The translations under genes were made by a program, and so were the position numbers. A DNA stretch of 64,000 nucleotides from Bos javanicus (Eukaryota; Chordata; Mammalia; Artiodactyla; Bovidae): the NCBI RefSeq assembly GCF_032452875.1, contig NC_083870.1:1674001-1738000 (forward strand). Direction: 5' to 3'. Positions 35,412 through 48,179 of this stretch are shown in pieces (the first letter of the stretch is position 1; the number at the start of each line of letters is the position of its first letter). Under the pieces are notes generated by a model. That model saw only the letters and a list, made by a program, of their open reading frames with translations. It made no database searches and was not told the origin of the DNA.

Positions 35412-35869
35412 TGAGATTTTAACCATTGCCTTAAAACCAGAGAAAATGGTAACATCTGTATCATGTATATGGAAACTAGCAGAGAGACACTACTACTCAC
35501 CCAATATCGTTTACAGGGCGAGAGAAGACTAAGCAAAAACAAAGAGAAAAACAACCAATTAGAAAGGCTCTTTCCAAAGGTCAAAGCTCTTTAGCTCTCT
35601 TTGTACTCTGGTCGTTGAAAACGCAGAACATGGGGAAACTCCACATAATAAAAATCAGACGTTCATTAATATAATGGTAGACTCCAAATCAGGTGCTAAA
35701 TAGCAAAGCCACTGTGTGAGGATCCATGGAGGGTCTACTGGTTAGGATGGAGGTCTTGGCACTAGACTCCTGGGAACTGACAGAAAGTAGAATGAGCAAG
35801 GAATTTGAGAGATAAGGCTTGGGGGAATTTTAGGAGTTGACCATGCTGAGAATCTCACCAGCTTGCAAT

Positions 35870-36190
35870 TTATTTATTTATCTTAAAATTTGGCCATATT
35901 TTAAAACTAAAAATATTATTTTTCTTTGAATGAAAGATTCTTTAAATTCTGTAGTGTTTACAATTGTCAAATATTTCACATACATGATTTTATATAATCC
36001 CACAATAACCCTTTCTTCTCCTACTCCTATCTTGCCCCTCCTGTCTTCCCTCTCCCCACTGGTAACCACTAGTTTGTTCTTTATATCCATGAATCTGCTT
36101 TTGTTTTTTCATTTTATTCATCTGTTTGCAGCATTTTTTAGATTCCACATGTGATATCATACAGTATTCGTCTTTCTCTGTATTAGCTTG
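35870..36190 (-). mobile_element. Old L1 fragment
   Basis: TTTTTTAGATTCCACATGTG and TTCGTCTTTCTCTGTATTA are antisense L1 ORF2 end words. Confidence 0.65.
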
Positions 36191-38143
36191 CAATTTAGAA
36201 ATTATTGTGGGCTTCAGGGATCTAGCAAGACTAGGGTGTGTTGTTGAATTCAAGTTCATGTGCCCCGTGTACAATGAGGCTAAATAAACTGAAATACTGG
36301 AGTGTGGAAGAGAAAGTTTCACTGCAAGGGCCATAATAGGAGAAGGGGTGGCTCACGCTCAAAAGACCTAAACTCCCCAATGGGTTTCAAGAAAGCATTT
36401 TTAAAGGAGCAGTTGAGGAAGGAGAGGCACAGGATGTGTGATCAGCTTGTGCGCAATTTTCTGTTCGGTTGGTGGTGAGGTAACAGGATGGTGTAACAGG
36501 GGTTAACATCACTCTCAGGCTCCAGTAGCTCTGGAGGCTGCATGCTCACGGTCATAAAGTACTTCCTTCCATTTGGTAGGGGTTTCAGTAACTCTAAAAC
36601 AACCCAGGAAATGTGGATCAGGTAGTGCTGTCTAGGTTCTTCAGGGAGGAGCTAAACATTCTGTGACTGCTGTATGGCTAATTTACTGTTTATATTCTTA
36701 CCAGTTTTCCTGGTCCAACTGCTACTTTTGCATTCACTCTTGATTCAGACTTTTATGACTCAGGGTAGGCCTGGGAGACCACAGCTTTTCCACAAACAAG
36801 GGGCAGGCGGAGGACATGCAGAGAAGGAACTGTCCTGGGCAGTCCCATAGGGTCCTGCGCAGTTACAGGGGGAGGTGAAGAGTTCTGCCAGGAAACTTGG
36901 GAGCCCTAAGGCCTGGGAAGTGGAATGGAACAGGGTCTGATTTAGGGCTCACTTTTCCGCTTCTAGAGGCAAGCTCCAAACCAGTTGGCCTGCCAGCCCA
37001 GGGTGGTTCTCCCAGGTCCCCAGGTTTCCCCAGGTTCCCCTTCTTTCCCCATCTCTCCAAATGCAATCTTGAAGCTGTTGGTTGCTCGGGAAGGTCTGGT
37101 CAAACTCAGAGGCCCTGCCAGAAGGCCCATCTCTGTGGGGCAGAGGGGCCCTCGTCATCAGGCTAGAGGGCATACTTGGTTCATCCTTTCATCCAAACAG
37201 CTCTTTACCAAACACATAGTTTGTACAGGAAACGCAGGAGTGAGGGGCCTGGAATGAATTGCAGTCATCAGGGAATCTGTCTCAGCCATCACATCCAGAC
37301 CCAAATGACGTGCTTCAAGTCTCAAGGGTAGGAGGCTGAGAGGAAATGACCACCCTTTCTGGGCTGGGCCAGCGACCTCTGATCTTCTTCTCCAGAGCCT
37401 GGAAGTCTCTCTCATGCCTTGCCTCCTCCCCTACACACCCCTGCATTTGCAGTCTGGCTGCAACCCGAAAGCCATGCACAAATAAAAAGAAGGGATTTGG
37501 GCTTAGGGAAAAAATAACCCAAAACAAAACAGACTGAAAAGTGGCCCTAACTGTGAACAGCCTCGAGCAGTACATTTCACCTCTTCCTGTGAGAAGGTAT
37601 GTGACCCCTGGGTGAACTCATCCAGTGGAACCAGTTCTTGGGATTGTGCTCAGACACACTGATAGAGTGTTCTGCCCCCATCCACTTCCCTCCACCCTCC
37701 AAGTCTGGCGCCAGGGGCTCATCACCTTTGCCTCCATACCTTATACTAAGGGGAAGGGGCTGGAGCAGTGGAGCCATGGAAGCCAGGCTTGGTGGCTAGC
37801 TCTGGGTATATGTTTGCCAAGTGGAAATGTTTGTGGGTGAAATAGTCATTTCCATGTGTAAGTGAGCAATAAAGGCCTTCAAAAGTCAAACATAAAAACT
37901 GTTGGGTGACACTCCCCACCATGAGGAGGAACAGGGAAATTAGGGAGGGCTTTCTGGAGGAGGTGGAGATTAAGCTGGATTCCAGAGGACCTACTGGCTT
38001 TCCCTGTTGTTCTGTTCTTCACCTGAACTTGCTCAGTAACCACTAAAATTTTGCTGATGTCTTGGGCAGACTACCATGACAGAATTAATGAAAACAGGCC
38101 CCAGGACTCATCAGACTTTGGGGAATCAGAATAAAATCACATT
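36191..38143. other. No feature recognised
   Basis: GPA33 intron 1 sequence without a clear repeat or exon. It is moderately GC-rich at 36880-37160. Confidence 0.4.
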
Positions 38144-38154
38144 AGGTCATATGA

Positions 38155-38433
38155 CGGAGAAGGCAATGGCACCCCACTCCGGTACTCTTACCTGGAAAAT
38201 CCCATGGACAGAGAAGCCTGGTAGGCTGTAGTCCATGGGATCGCTAAGATTTGGATATGACTGAGCAATTTCACTTTCCCTTTTCACTTTCATGCATTGG
38301 AGAAGGAAATGGCAACCCACTTCAATGTTCTTGCCTGGAGAATCCCAGGGACAGGGGAGCCTGGTGGGCTTCTGTCTGTGAGGTCACACAGAGTCGGACA
38401 CGACTGAAATGACTTAGCAGCAGCAGCAAAAGC
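38155..38433 (+). mobile_element. Bov-A2 SINE, left arm of an inverted pair
   Basis: A two-unit Bov-A2 with an AGC tail. AGGTCATATGA at 38144-38154 and 38434-38444 is an 11-base target-site duplication. Confidence 0.93.
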
Positions 38434-38635
38434 AGGTCATATGAAGGGTATGCAAACAGAAGGTGGTGCATTCAAGAATTTAAAAACAGTACTTAAACCT
38501 ACTAAAAGTCAGTATGACAATTCCAAAAATGTCAGTGACACAATACCTCCCCCTCCCTGGCAGACGCTCCCACCCGCTTATCCTCTCGTGTCACAGGCAC
38601 TCAAGAAGGGCAGGCCCTCTTCCTTAACTGACTTT

Positions 38636-38910
38636 GCTGCTGCTGCTGCTAAGTTGCTTCAGTCGTGTCCGACTCTGTGCGACCCCATAGATAGCAGCCC
38701 ATCAGGCTCCCCCATCCCTGGGATTCTCCAGGCAAGAACACTGGAGTGGGTTGCCATTTCCTTCTCCAGTGCATGAAAATGAAAAGTGAAAGTGAAGTCG
38801 CTCAGTCGTGTCTGACTCTTCACGACCCCATGGACTACAGCCTACCAGGCTTCTCTGTTCATGGGATTTTCCAGGCAAGAGTACCAGAGTGGGGTGCCAT
38901 TGCCTTCTCC
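38636..38910 (-). mobile_element. Bov-A2 SINE, right arm of an inverted pair
   Basis: A reverse-oriented two-unit Bov-A2. TAACTGACTTT at 38625-38635 and 38911-38921 is an 11-base target-site duplication. Confidence 0.93.
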
Positions 38911-39130
38911 TAACTGACTTTAGCTTGAGGCAAATTAGTTGCCTCAATAAATCTCAGTTTCCTAATCTGTGAAATGGAGAGGGCAAGCTATAATGTATAA
39001 AAATGCACATTTTACCTCCCATTTGGTTATTAGAGATAGCAAATGAGGTTGTCAATGTAAAGACCCTGGATCAGTGCCTGCCACATAACAAGCATTCAGT
39101 AAATGCCTATTATTATTGTTGTTGTTGTTA
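38911..39130 (+). mobile_element. MIR relic
   Basis: CTCAGTTTCCTAATCTGTGAAATGG and AGTGCCTGCCACATAACAAGC are MIR core and tail words in forward orientation. Confidence 0.75.
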
Positions 39131-40043
39131 TTAGTGTGGGCAAGTGTAAATTATAGGAAAGTAACTAGACTTTGATGATCAACTGTCTGATCACTCTGAC
39201 CTGGCAGACATCTGCCAAGAGACTGAGAGTCACTGTGGATGAAAGATTTTCATCCACCCTCCCAAAGGCTGCTAGAGAAAATGCTCCAACTCGTGTATAG
39301 GACCAAAGCTCTTCCACTCTGGGAATTTTTTCAGCCACCAGACTCCATGAAAGACTTGATATAGTAGAAGGTACAGCTGCAGGAAAAGAGAGGCATAAAG
39401 AGGAGTCCACCAAGGGGAAAAAAGTCTCTGAGACACTCCGCCCAGAGTCACTAAAATCTTTGAAGACTTGATAAAAAACATAACCAAACAAAAAGCCCTA
39501 CCTTCCTAGAACTAGAGGAAACCTCAAAGCTTAAGTTAGAAAAGCAGAAAGTACTGCTTTTCACCAAGAAATAAGGGAATCTATCATCCCGAAATATTCA
39601 AGATGAGAAAATATTTTTTTTTTCTCCTCCATCTAAAAAAAAATTTCAATAAGCTCATGGATGATTCATCCATGATGGGTTTTTTTTGGGAACTATTAAT
39701 AAGTTTCAAATTTTCTATCATTGTAAAGTTGATCATGCCATTTTAGAATCCTTCCCCACGGGCCTTTGTTAGAGCTACAGTCCCCAGCAGGAGAATTTTC
39801 CTACATGACTTAGATTTGCCCACTCTGAAGTACCATGTTCCTGTTAGTCACACAGGCTTGGGCAGCTTCCCAAGACCTTCCCTGTCAGAGGGTGGCATAT
39901 CTTCGCCTCGTGTCCCTTGCATCTCTAAGTCCACACAGTGGCCTGGCTGAGGCTCTGAGGTTTACAGGGCTCAATCTCAAACATGTACAAAGATGAGAAC
40001 CAGATAAGTGGCCTTGTGCCAGTTCATCTTGACCCCATGAGTG

Positions 40044-40237
40044 CGTGCTTAGTAGCTCAGTCATGTCCAGCTCTTTGCAACCCCATAGACTGTGGCCTGC
40101 CAAGCTCCTCTGTCCAGGGGATTCTCCAGGAAAGAATACTGCTGTGGGTTGCCATTTCCTCCTCCAGAGTATCTTCCCGACTCAGGGATCGAACCTGGGT
40201 CTCCTGCATCATCTGCACCGCAGGCAAATTCTAAGAG
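40044..40237 (-). mobile_element. Bov-tA SINE with long flanking duplication
   Basis: Reverse-oriented Bov-tA unit. Unusually long similar flanks lie at 40007-40043 and 40238-40276 (both start AGTGGCCTTGTGCC and include AGTTCATCT and AGAGTG/TGAGTG). Confidence 0.85.
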
Positions 40238-40604
40238 AGTGGCCTTGTGCCCAGTTCATCTCCACTCCAAGAGTGTGGTATTCAGACCAGAGCCAGTAGT
40301 GTTGGCCAGCAAGTGCACTGCAAGATGGCCAGGCTGGCCTTTTATCTCCTTCCCAGCTCTAAGCCCTGTTGCCACACCTGACCCCAGGGTGTGACTCACA
40401 CCTGGAGCCTGGGGAGGGCCTGCTGGTGCCTGAGCACAAGTCAGAAGCCAGTGCTCACAGGGAGGGCTCGTGTGCCTGGGGAATTACACTTTCTGCCTGT
40501 CAGAAATGAAATCAGATTAAAATGCCCCAGTCCCAGCTCCAGCCTTGAAGTGGGAAGAATGCAATGAATGGTCACCCTAAGTGTGGTACGTGTGCACTGA
40601 GTGA

Positions 40605-40798
40605 TGGTTTAGGGCAGTAGCTGCAACCCAGGCAGCCCATCAGTATCCCCTGGGGAGTAAAAGTACACATGTCCAGGCCCCACCAGACCCTCTGAATCAG
40701 ACTCTTGAGAGGCAGAATCTGTCCATCTCTCTGATTATGAAAATTTACCCAAGTGATTCTGATGTGAAAACCTCAGTTCAGAGTTGCCTACTGGACCT
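40605..40798. mobile_element. MER5A-like hAT relic
   Basis: CAGTAGCTGCAACCCAGGC at the left and CAGAGTTGCCTACTGG at the right form imperfect inverted ends. The interior has CCCTGGGGAGTAAAAGTA and AAGTGATTCTGATGTG as in MER5A. Confidence 0.7.
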
Positions 40799-40934
40799 TG
40801 AGGAAAAATAGGTTTAATGAATAGTTGTCTCCGTGACTGGGGCTGATACTCTGCATGTGATTTGCAGCTCAATTTTGCAGCATCTGGCTGCTTCCCTGAG
40901 TTAATGTCCAGCCTCCAAATTGATGTCTTAACTC

Positions 40935-41095
40935 ACACTTTCATATGCATAGAAGTCGTCTTGAGATCTTGTCAAAACACAGACTGATTCAGTAGGTCTA
41001 GGGAAGGGCATGGAAATCTGAATTTCTAACAAACTCCCAAGTGATGTTGCTGCTCCTCCAGGGACTACAGTTTGAAAAACATGGCCTCCAGGGAA
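40935..41095. mobile_element. Second MER5-like relic
   Basis: GATTCAGTAGGTCTAGGGAAGG, GAATTTCTAACAAACTCCCA and CTACAGTTTGAAAAACATGG match the MER5 pattern. Confidence 0.65.
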
Positions 41096-41458
41096 GAACT
41101 GGTTCATGGGCACAGGTGTGATCCTCATCTTGCCCTCATCTTTGCCCTCTAGGGCCCCATCCCAGGGTCTTGGTAACCAGTAGCACTGCTTACTGTGATG
41201 CTGGCTAGCAGGGAGGAAGCCTGGGGGAAAGTATTCCCGGCAAGGTCTAACCTTGATGATCCCTCCCTCCTTCCTAACATACTCTAGTCCGTCGGTCCCC
41301 CAAGATACACCCATTCCTGGTTCTCCTCTGGCATTCCGGGGCTAACCCTTTCACATCTCCCTTGCAGCTTCATGCTTCTCGGCCTACCATGAAATGTTAG
41401 AATTCCCTCCACTTAGACCCTCATCTACATCTGCATCTTTCATTCACACCCATTCTAA

Positions 41459-41650
41459 CTGGGCTTCCCTTGTGGTTCAGCTGGTAAAGAATCCACCTGC
41501 ACTGCAGGAGACCTGGGTTCAATCCCTGGGTTGGGAAGATCCCCTGGAGAAGGGAAAGGCTACCCACTCCAGTATTCTGGCCTGGAGAATTCCATGGACT
41601 GTGGAGTCGCAAAGAGCTGGACACAACTGAGCGACTTTCACTCACTCACT
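41459..41650 (+). mobile_element. Bov-tA SINE
   Basis: A complete head (GGGCTTCCCTTGTGGTTCAG) and body, ending GACTGAGCGACTTTCACTC with short CACT repeats. Confidence 0.9.
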
Positions 41651-41914
41651 CACTTATTCTGATTGACCCACATTTGACCCCAGTTTTGTCTTCAAACTCA
41701 ATCTCTTTCTTGAGCCTTAGACCCATAAATCCAAAACTATGCGTGACTTTTCAATTTAGATATCTCAGAATCAGTTCAAACTCACAAGCTGTAAACCAAA
41801 CTCATGATCTTTGTCCCCACATCTGGGCCTTTTTCAGTGATCTCTACATCAGTAAATGACACCCAATCCCTCCAGGAATGAAAGCCAGAAAAATAGGAGT
41901 CATCTGTTACTGTT

Positions 41915-42400
41915 TTCTATTGTTATGTAATTATCCATTCCAAAACTTAGTAGTAACTTAAAACAATAATAATAAGCATTTATTTTGCTCACAAATCTGC
42001 AACTCGGATGGGGCTTGGCAGGGACAGCTTGTCCCTGCTCCATGCAGTGTCAGCTGGGGTGACTTGATTGGGGTTGGAAGACCCACTTCCAAGACTCTGG
42101 CTCACTGGCTGGCAAGTAGTTGCTAACTCTGATTCCTCTGTTTATGAACTTCTCCACAGGGAAGCTTGGGCTTCCTCATAGCATGGTGGCTAGATTATAA
42201 GAGTGAACATCTAAAGAGATATAAGGTGGAAGCTGCCAATATCTTAAAGTCTGGGCCCGGATATTGACCCAGCATCTTTTACCATACTTCTACCATATTC
42301 TATTGATCAAGCAATCACAGAACCTAGGTTCAAGGGCGGGGACATGAGTCCTTTTGATGAGAGGAGTTCCAAAGTATTTTGGGACCATATTTTAAAACCA
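41915..42400. repeat. Ancient interspersed repeat, family uncertain
   Basis: CTTAGTAGTAACTTAAAACAA and the following CTCACAAATCTGCAACTC...GGGGCTTGGCAGGGACAGC have the look of a common old mammalian repeat, but I cannot name it with confidence. Confidence 0.35.
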
Positions 42401-43630
42401 CCATATCACCCTTGACAGCTTCTTCTCCTTTAGCTACAAATTCAAGTCATCACTAAGTCCTGATGATTTTAGCCCTCCAGTATCTCTAAAATCTGTTCAT
42501 CTTTCTCTATTTCCTCTGACACCTCTCTGAAGTAAGCTCCCTCTCCTAAGCTACTTCCATAGTCTCCAACTGGGCTCGTGAGCCTATTTTGCCACTTCTA
42601 TCTGCTGTCCACCCTGAAGCCAAAATGATCTGTTAAAATAAAATTATGACCATGATACTACACCTACTTGAAGGTATTCAGTTATTGCCCGTTACTATTA
42701 GGATAAGACTCATATTGTGAGGCTAGTTTCTCCTAACTCTCATTTAGACTCTGTAAACCACTGGGACATTCTTCCAAATCCCAATATTTCAGCACCTAGA
42801 ATGTCTCTACACTTTTGATATTACAAAAATGTTTGCCACATTACATCTTGCACTTCTTGGTCTGGAAAAATGTTATCATCAGACCTCTTTGTAGTGTCGG
42901 TTCCTTCCTTTTTTCTGGCTGACCTTGAAGTATCACAAGTTCTTTCTCTCCATAAAGCCTTTCCAGGTAACTTTAAGCCACATTGTTTTTTTCCCGATTT
43001 GACTTTGAGGTCTCGATCACTTTTTTTCCCCCCATCTGATTTACTGCCGTTTAACCTTTTTTTGGATACCTGTTTGCCTAAGCAGCATGGGGATCAAGAA
43101 CTACTGCATATATATATATTTTTTTCTCTTTTTTTTCTGTATCATAGTTTCCAGAACAAGTGCTCACAATCTATTTGTGAACAATATATTTTGGTTTTCC
43201 AGTATCAAGTTATAGTTTTCTGGTCCTCTTTTTTCCTCCGACTCTTTTCAGTGGGCTCTCTCCTCAGATATAAAACTCCCTTTAATCCAGCTGGGGTATC
43301 CATCTTACCAAGCATTCTCAGATACTATTATTGAGCACAAATCTTTAAATTACGAGAGTCTACCATGTGTGCTAAACATAAACAGCTAGATTCTTGTCCT
43401 TGATGATTGATTTTGAGGCTGTTTTGCCTACTTATTTCCTTTATAATTTTTCTCTAAGTTAACTTTCTATCTGGACAACTTTCCCAAACTAGGCTTCTTT
43501 CCAACCAGCACCTGACCTCTAACCAGCCCCACTGCCTCCGCCAGTGCCCATTCCTAGGCCCTCTTTTCTTAGATGGCCCCCAGAAAGCCAGTGTAGGCTG
43601 TGCAACTCCACTCCTGCAAGCGGATCCTGC
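42401..43630. other. No gene recognised
   Basis: GPA33 intron 1 sequence. The open frame at 42870-43334 is low-complexity, rich in Phe and Ser from T-rich DNA, and is not a credible gene. Confidence 0.4.
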
Positions 43631-43640
43631 GGGCCAGACT

Positions 43641-43950
43641 TTGCTGCTGCGGCTTTGTTCAGTCGCCCAGTTGTGTCTGACTCTCCGTGACCCCATGGGC
43701 TGCAGCATGCCAGGCCTCCCTGTCGCTCACGACTTCCCAGAGTTTGCCCAAGTTCACGTTCATGGCATCGGTGATGCCGTCTATCCTCTGATGCCCTCGT
43801 CTCCTTCTGCCTTTGATCTTTCCCAGGGACTTTTCTAATGAATCATCTGCTTGCATCAGATGACCCAAAATACCAGAGCTTTAGCTTTAGTATCAGTCCT
43901 TCCAGTGAATATTCAGGGTTGATCTCCCTGAAGATTGACTGGGAGCCAGA
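43641..43950 (-). mobile_element. BovB 3' fragment
   Basis: Reverse-oriented BovB 3' end (GTTGTGTCTGACTCTCCGTG, then CCTTCCAGTGAATATTCAGG), diverged. It encodes fragments such as DREAWHAAAHGV on the minus strand. Confidence 0.85.
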
Positions 43951-45139
43951 GGAGGCTAAAGAAGATGGGCTAAAAGAAGATGGGCCCGAGGAGCTGACAC
44001 TGAGGAGTGAGGAGGGCCAGAGAAAGGGGTCCAAAGACGGTGGCGACCATTATGCCCACGGCTGAGCCCCTAACTCCACACTCTGACCAGAGCCAAGACT
44101 GCTGAGCACAGGAAGTGGGGGCCTTACCTTCAGCATCAGGACCTGGAAGTGAGCTTTGCTGTGACACCGATGTGGGGCGAAGGGCACTGAAGAACAAGTG
44201 TGTTTGGACCATGCACTTGGATTTGCTTCCTTCATTTCCAAATTGGAAGTATCTTACAAACTATGCTGATGTCCCAAACAAGCAGTAACGTCCCAAGCAG
44301 CAATTCACTGCTTGTCCCTTTATGCTCACCACCAGGTTCCTTGGGTTGAAATCAATCATCATTCTCAATTTTGACAACAAAAATCATATTGAGCAGAATA
44401 TTGTCAACCAAACCAGGAAACTTTGATAAGAGACAGTGGCTGAGAGCATAGCAGTGCCCTCCTCATGATGAAGACTGGGAGAAAGGTTTGTAGCAGCAGA
44501 TCCTGTTTGTCTGGGGCACAGCCAGCTAATATAGTAACGACAGCCCTGCAAGCGACATAGTTACGGAAGTAAGCTCAATCTGGCTTCACACACCCATGTT
44601 GTCAAGTCTCTGCCCTATGTTTTGTCCTGGAAAAACAATGGGAATGCACAGTAACGAATATCTATCTCATCAAATGCCAGGCGGGAGAGGACTCTTGCTT
44701 CTTTCTGTTATCAGTAGGTTTTTCATTTTCCTCCTAATTTAATTATCTAAAGATAAACATCAGTGATTTTCAAACTGACAAGTGCTCACTCATTGGATGC
44801 AAGAAAGAACCCTCATACTCAAAAGAACTGTTTCAAATAGATGTAGATAGTGGAAAACAAACAAACAAACAAAAACCCACAATTGCTATCATAGCCTGTT
44901 TGACTTGGGCCCATCTCACATTTCTGACCACAGTGGGGGACGTGTAACTTTGGAGTTGCTTTCTAGGAGAGTCCTGAAGGGTGAAGTCTGACAGATAGCA
45001 AGAACTGTCCTAAACTGCCCTGAGGGCACAAGTATGAAGTTTGAACTTGGCCTCTGTTTATTTGGAATCATCATGGCCCACCCACACCACCCACTTCCAT
45101 TGCTGCACAGTGGCTTGTTTTAGTTTCTGGAATGTGGCC

Positions 45140-45420
45140 CACCTTCTCCCGTGCCCTGACCTCTGTACATGCTCTTCTCTCCTCCTCTCACCTCTTCCTC
45201 TTTTTTCCTGTGGTTCCCTCCTGCCCATCCTCCAATGTCAGCTCAAAGGGCCTTTCCTCAGGACAACTTCACCTCATCCCTAAGTCCTCTGTTATATCCT
45301 GTCATTGACTGTGTACCACCGGTTACCATGATGGTTTTACATTTATCTCTGTGATGCGGGAACTGTGTCTGTCTCTGGTTGCCATTTTCCCCCGGAGTCC
45401 AGCAGAGCCCTTGGAACACA
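45140..45420 (+). mobile_element. L2 LINE 3'-end relic
   Basis: ATGTCAGCTCAAAGGGCCTTTCC and CCTAAGTCCTCTGTTATATCC follow the L2 3' end. Confidence 0.65.
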
Positions 45421-45739
45421 GGTGTCCAGCAGCCATTTGCTGAGTGGGTGTCAACGAATGAGCACCCACCCCTTTGAACCTCAGCAGGCAGCAAGCTGGT
45501 TTGCTCTCAGTTTCCTACCTGTCTTTCTTTGCCTTTACTCTATCCTTCTCTCCAAGCCTCAGTTTCCTAATTGCATTTGTTTTTTTAAATCAACATTTAT
45601 CCATCCTGCATCCCTTTTCTAGGGAATGGATGGGTGAGAGGGGCTAATTAAGGAGATGGGTTTGCCCTGCAGGTTAAAGGAAGAGAGCCACTCACTGTGC
45701 CTTCCCTCACTCCCAAGCAGCACTTGCATTCCCGGGAAG

Positions 45740-45863
45740 ACACCCTGGAGGAGGGCATGGCAACCCACTCCAGTGTTCTTGCCTGGAGAATCCCATGGAC
45801 AGAGGAGCCTGGCGGGCTCCATGGAGCTGCAGTCAGACATGACCAAGTGGCTAAGTGCATGCA
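45740..45863 (+). mobile_element. Bov-A SINE ending in an AC run
   Basis: One Bov-A unit (GGAGGAGGGCATGGCAACCC through CATGACCAAGTGGCTAAG) is followed directly by a dinucleotide repeat. Confidence 0.88.

Positions 45864-45897
<34 letters not shown>
45864..45897 (+). repeat. (AC)n microsatellite
   Basis: About 17 AC units at the 3' end of the SINE, followed by interrupted GCAC units to 45917. Confidence 0.95.
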
Positions 45898-45899
<2 letters not shown>

Positions 45900-46241
45900 C
45901 ACGCACACGCACACACAGCGCCTTCAGTCAGTGGTGGGATTTTAGTATTGAGACAGCCAGTGGAGAATATATTTGACTTGGAGGTAAAGTTCAGTTGCTC
46001 CTCAAACCACTCCACCTTGGCAACACTCAGGTTTTGTTCCCATATCCCTAACCCTAACTGTTGAGCTTGTCTCTGTTCCCAGAGCAGCCTCTCTGCCCAG
46101 GGCACCAACTGTCACACTTGGAACCCGCCTCCTTCCTTGGGTTCTTCCTCTCCTGGCAGTCAGTGCCCTTTGGGCGGCTTCCTTGCTCTCTGCCCTGTGA
46201 GTCAGGGATGCCATAAACACCCGGCATAGGCAGAACATGGC

Positions 46242-46270
46242 GACAGACAGACGCTCAGACAGACAGACAG
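46242..46270 (+). repeat. (GACA)n microsatellite
   Basis: GACAGACAG, a short interruption, then AGACAGACAGACAG. Confidence 0.85.
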
Positions 46271-46739
46271 TGTAGCGGTGGAGGGCAGAGCCCCCGGTGA
46301 GAGCTCACTGCTCCACTCCTGCCCAGCGGCTGCTCTCTTTCTGCACACTCGGGCACGGTGCCTCTTGCCGTGGGCAGGCCTAGTCCTCCACCTTTGCGCA
46401 TACCCACCCAGGCAGGGGTCGTGCTCCATAGGCTTCTCCTCTTTTTTTTTTTTTTTAAGGAGTCACTTCTTTTCTAGGAGCTCCATCCCTATGACCTAGG
46501 AGCCTGCTCAAGTCTCTCCATCTTCCATTCCAGAGGGGATGAAACAGACTTTCTCAAGATCTTTCATAGCCTTCTATCTGCAGCTTTCCCATTTCTTTGT
46601 GTTAGGCAAGCTCCCTGACAAAACAGTCCATCCCCACTTCTTTGCTTCCTTATTTCCTACTTGACTTGTAGAAATGTAACTCAGTTTTATGGTTGTAAGA
46701 GTACCACATGTCTGCTGCAGAATGTTTGGAAAATAAAAA

Positions 46740-46900
46740 TACACAAAGAAGAAATCCAGAATCCAGAGATAACTGCTATTAATTCTATACTTTGATATAT
46801 TTTCTTTTAAAATTTACTTTCTGTGACTCTGTGGAAGTGAGATACTGTTATATGCACAGTTATGCACCCTGCTTTACTCTCTTATATACACAAGTTCAAC
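46740..46900. mobile_element. Possible old L1 3'UTR fragment
   Basis: AATCCAGAGATAACTGCTATTAA and TTTGATATATTTTC resemble an old L1 3' region. The evidence is weak. Confidence 0.35.
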
Positions 46901-48179
46901 AACATGAACTGAGTCCCTTGGGGGCTATTTCAAGTCCCATCATCTCAGTAAGGCTTTCCATTAAAATCCTTCTTCTGGATCCAAATGCAGTCCCTCTCCT
47001 CTCTCCCCACCTCCATCCCTTCACACTTCACTCCTTAACACTTGCACTAAACACTTACTTAAGCTTTGTTAGGATGCTGGCTGACAGTGACTTCTAACTT
47101 CTTCCTGGGCAGGGAATACAAACCACTCAACAAACAAGGTCTTATTAGCACCCAGCTCTGTGTAGACACCTTGGGGGTGGGAACTGGCAAGTGATGAGTA
47201 CAAGAGAAGTCTGAGACACACACCCTGCTAGAATGAGCTGCCATGTGATGAGGGGAGGCAGCCTGCACACGTAGACCCACAGTGACATGATAATGATGTG
47301 TGTGGGACACAAGCTCCCTGGAGCAGTTCAGCAAAGCCAGTAAGGGCTGAGACGGTCCTGGTGGATTCCCCAAGAAGATAGGGGCATGAACATGCCTCTG
47401 ATCATTTTCTCAGTGCCTTGCACTAAACTAGGGCCTTAGGAAAAATTCATTAAATTGACTGGAATATATAGATTCCTAAAGATCTTTGTTGAAAAAAGCC
47501 TTCCACAAATGTCCATTGAGTTCTAACCCCTCCTCCCCATCTCTCCATCTCTCCTTCCCCAGCTGTCATTCTGAGAGCCTGCAGGGGTCATGTCCACCTT
47601 GGGGGACAGGACAAACCAACATGCACCTGCATGTATGAGCTGCACCCCTTGCCCTAGAGACCAGCACTTTCTCACTGTAAGAGCTCTATCTATCTAGTCC
47701 TAAGGCACGATGGGTCCCTTCTGGCCTCCAGCACACGTCCTCCCTAACTAAGACTGTGGTTTCTCTGTGCAAATGGATTTTCCTAAGTGGAGGCATTACT
47801 GCCAGTTTCCCAAGGGTTCCCATAATGTGCTATGTACGCCTCAAGCAGCCGGGTTCCATCAAGCATTTCATTAGCCTCCTTGGATGTATTGCTTTCTAGT
47901 TAGCTCTCAAGAGACCGTTTATTATCTTCTTAACAAACCTTAATTATTTACAAGCAATTCTGGAGGCCTCAAGCTGAGTCTTCACACCCCAGTCACTTAG
48001 GGAGTTTCAGTGACCTTTACCATTTCCACCTGGGGCCACCTGCAGACTTGGTGTCCCCTCTCTGGGGCTCCTTTGGTTATTTATTTGATTTTTTTTTTTT
48101 TTTTACATCTTCTAGCAACTAAGTTTCTCTGGTTGTAAATCCTACCTATCTTTTAAACTTAAGTTCTTCGTAACTCATT

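Noticed and set aside
42870..43334. 154-codon plus-strand frame
   Set aside because: Low-complexity Phe/Leu/Ser content from T-rich DNA, no family resemblance, and no splice context that fits GPA33.
45864..45930. Regular spacing of short repeats as a CRISPR-like array
   Set aside because: It is a plain dinucleotide microsatellite in a mammalian genome.
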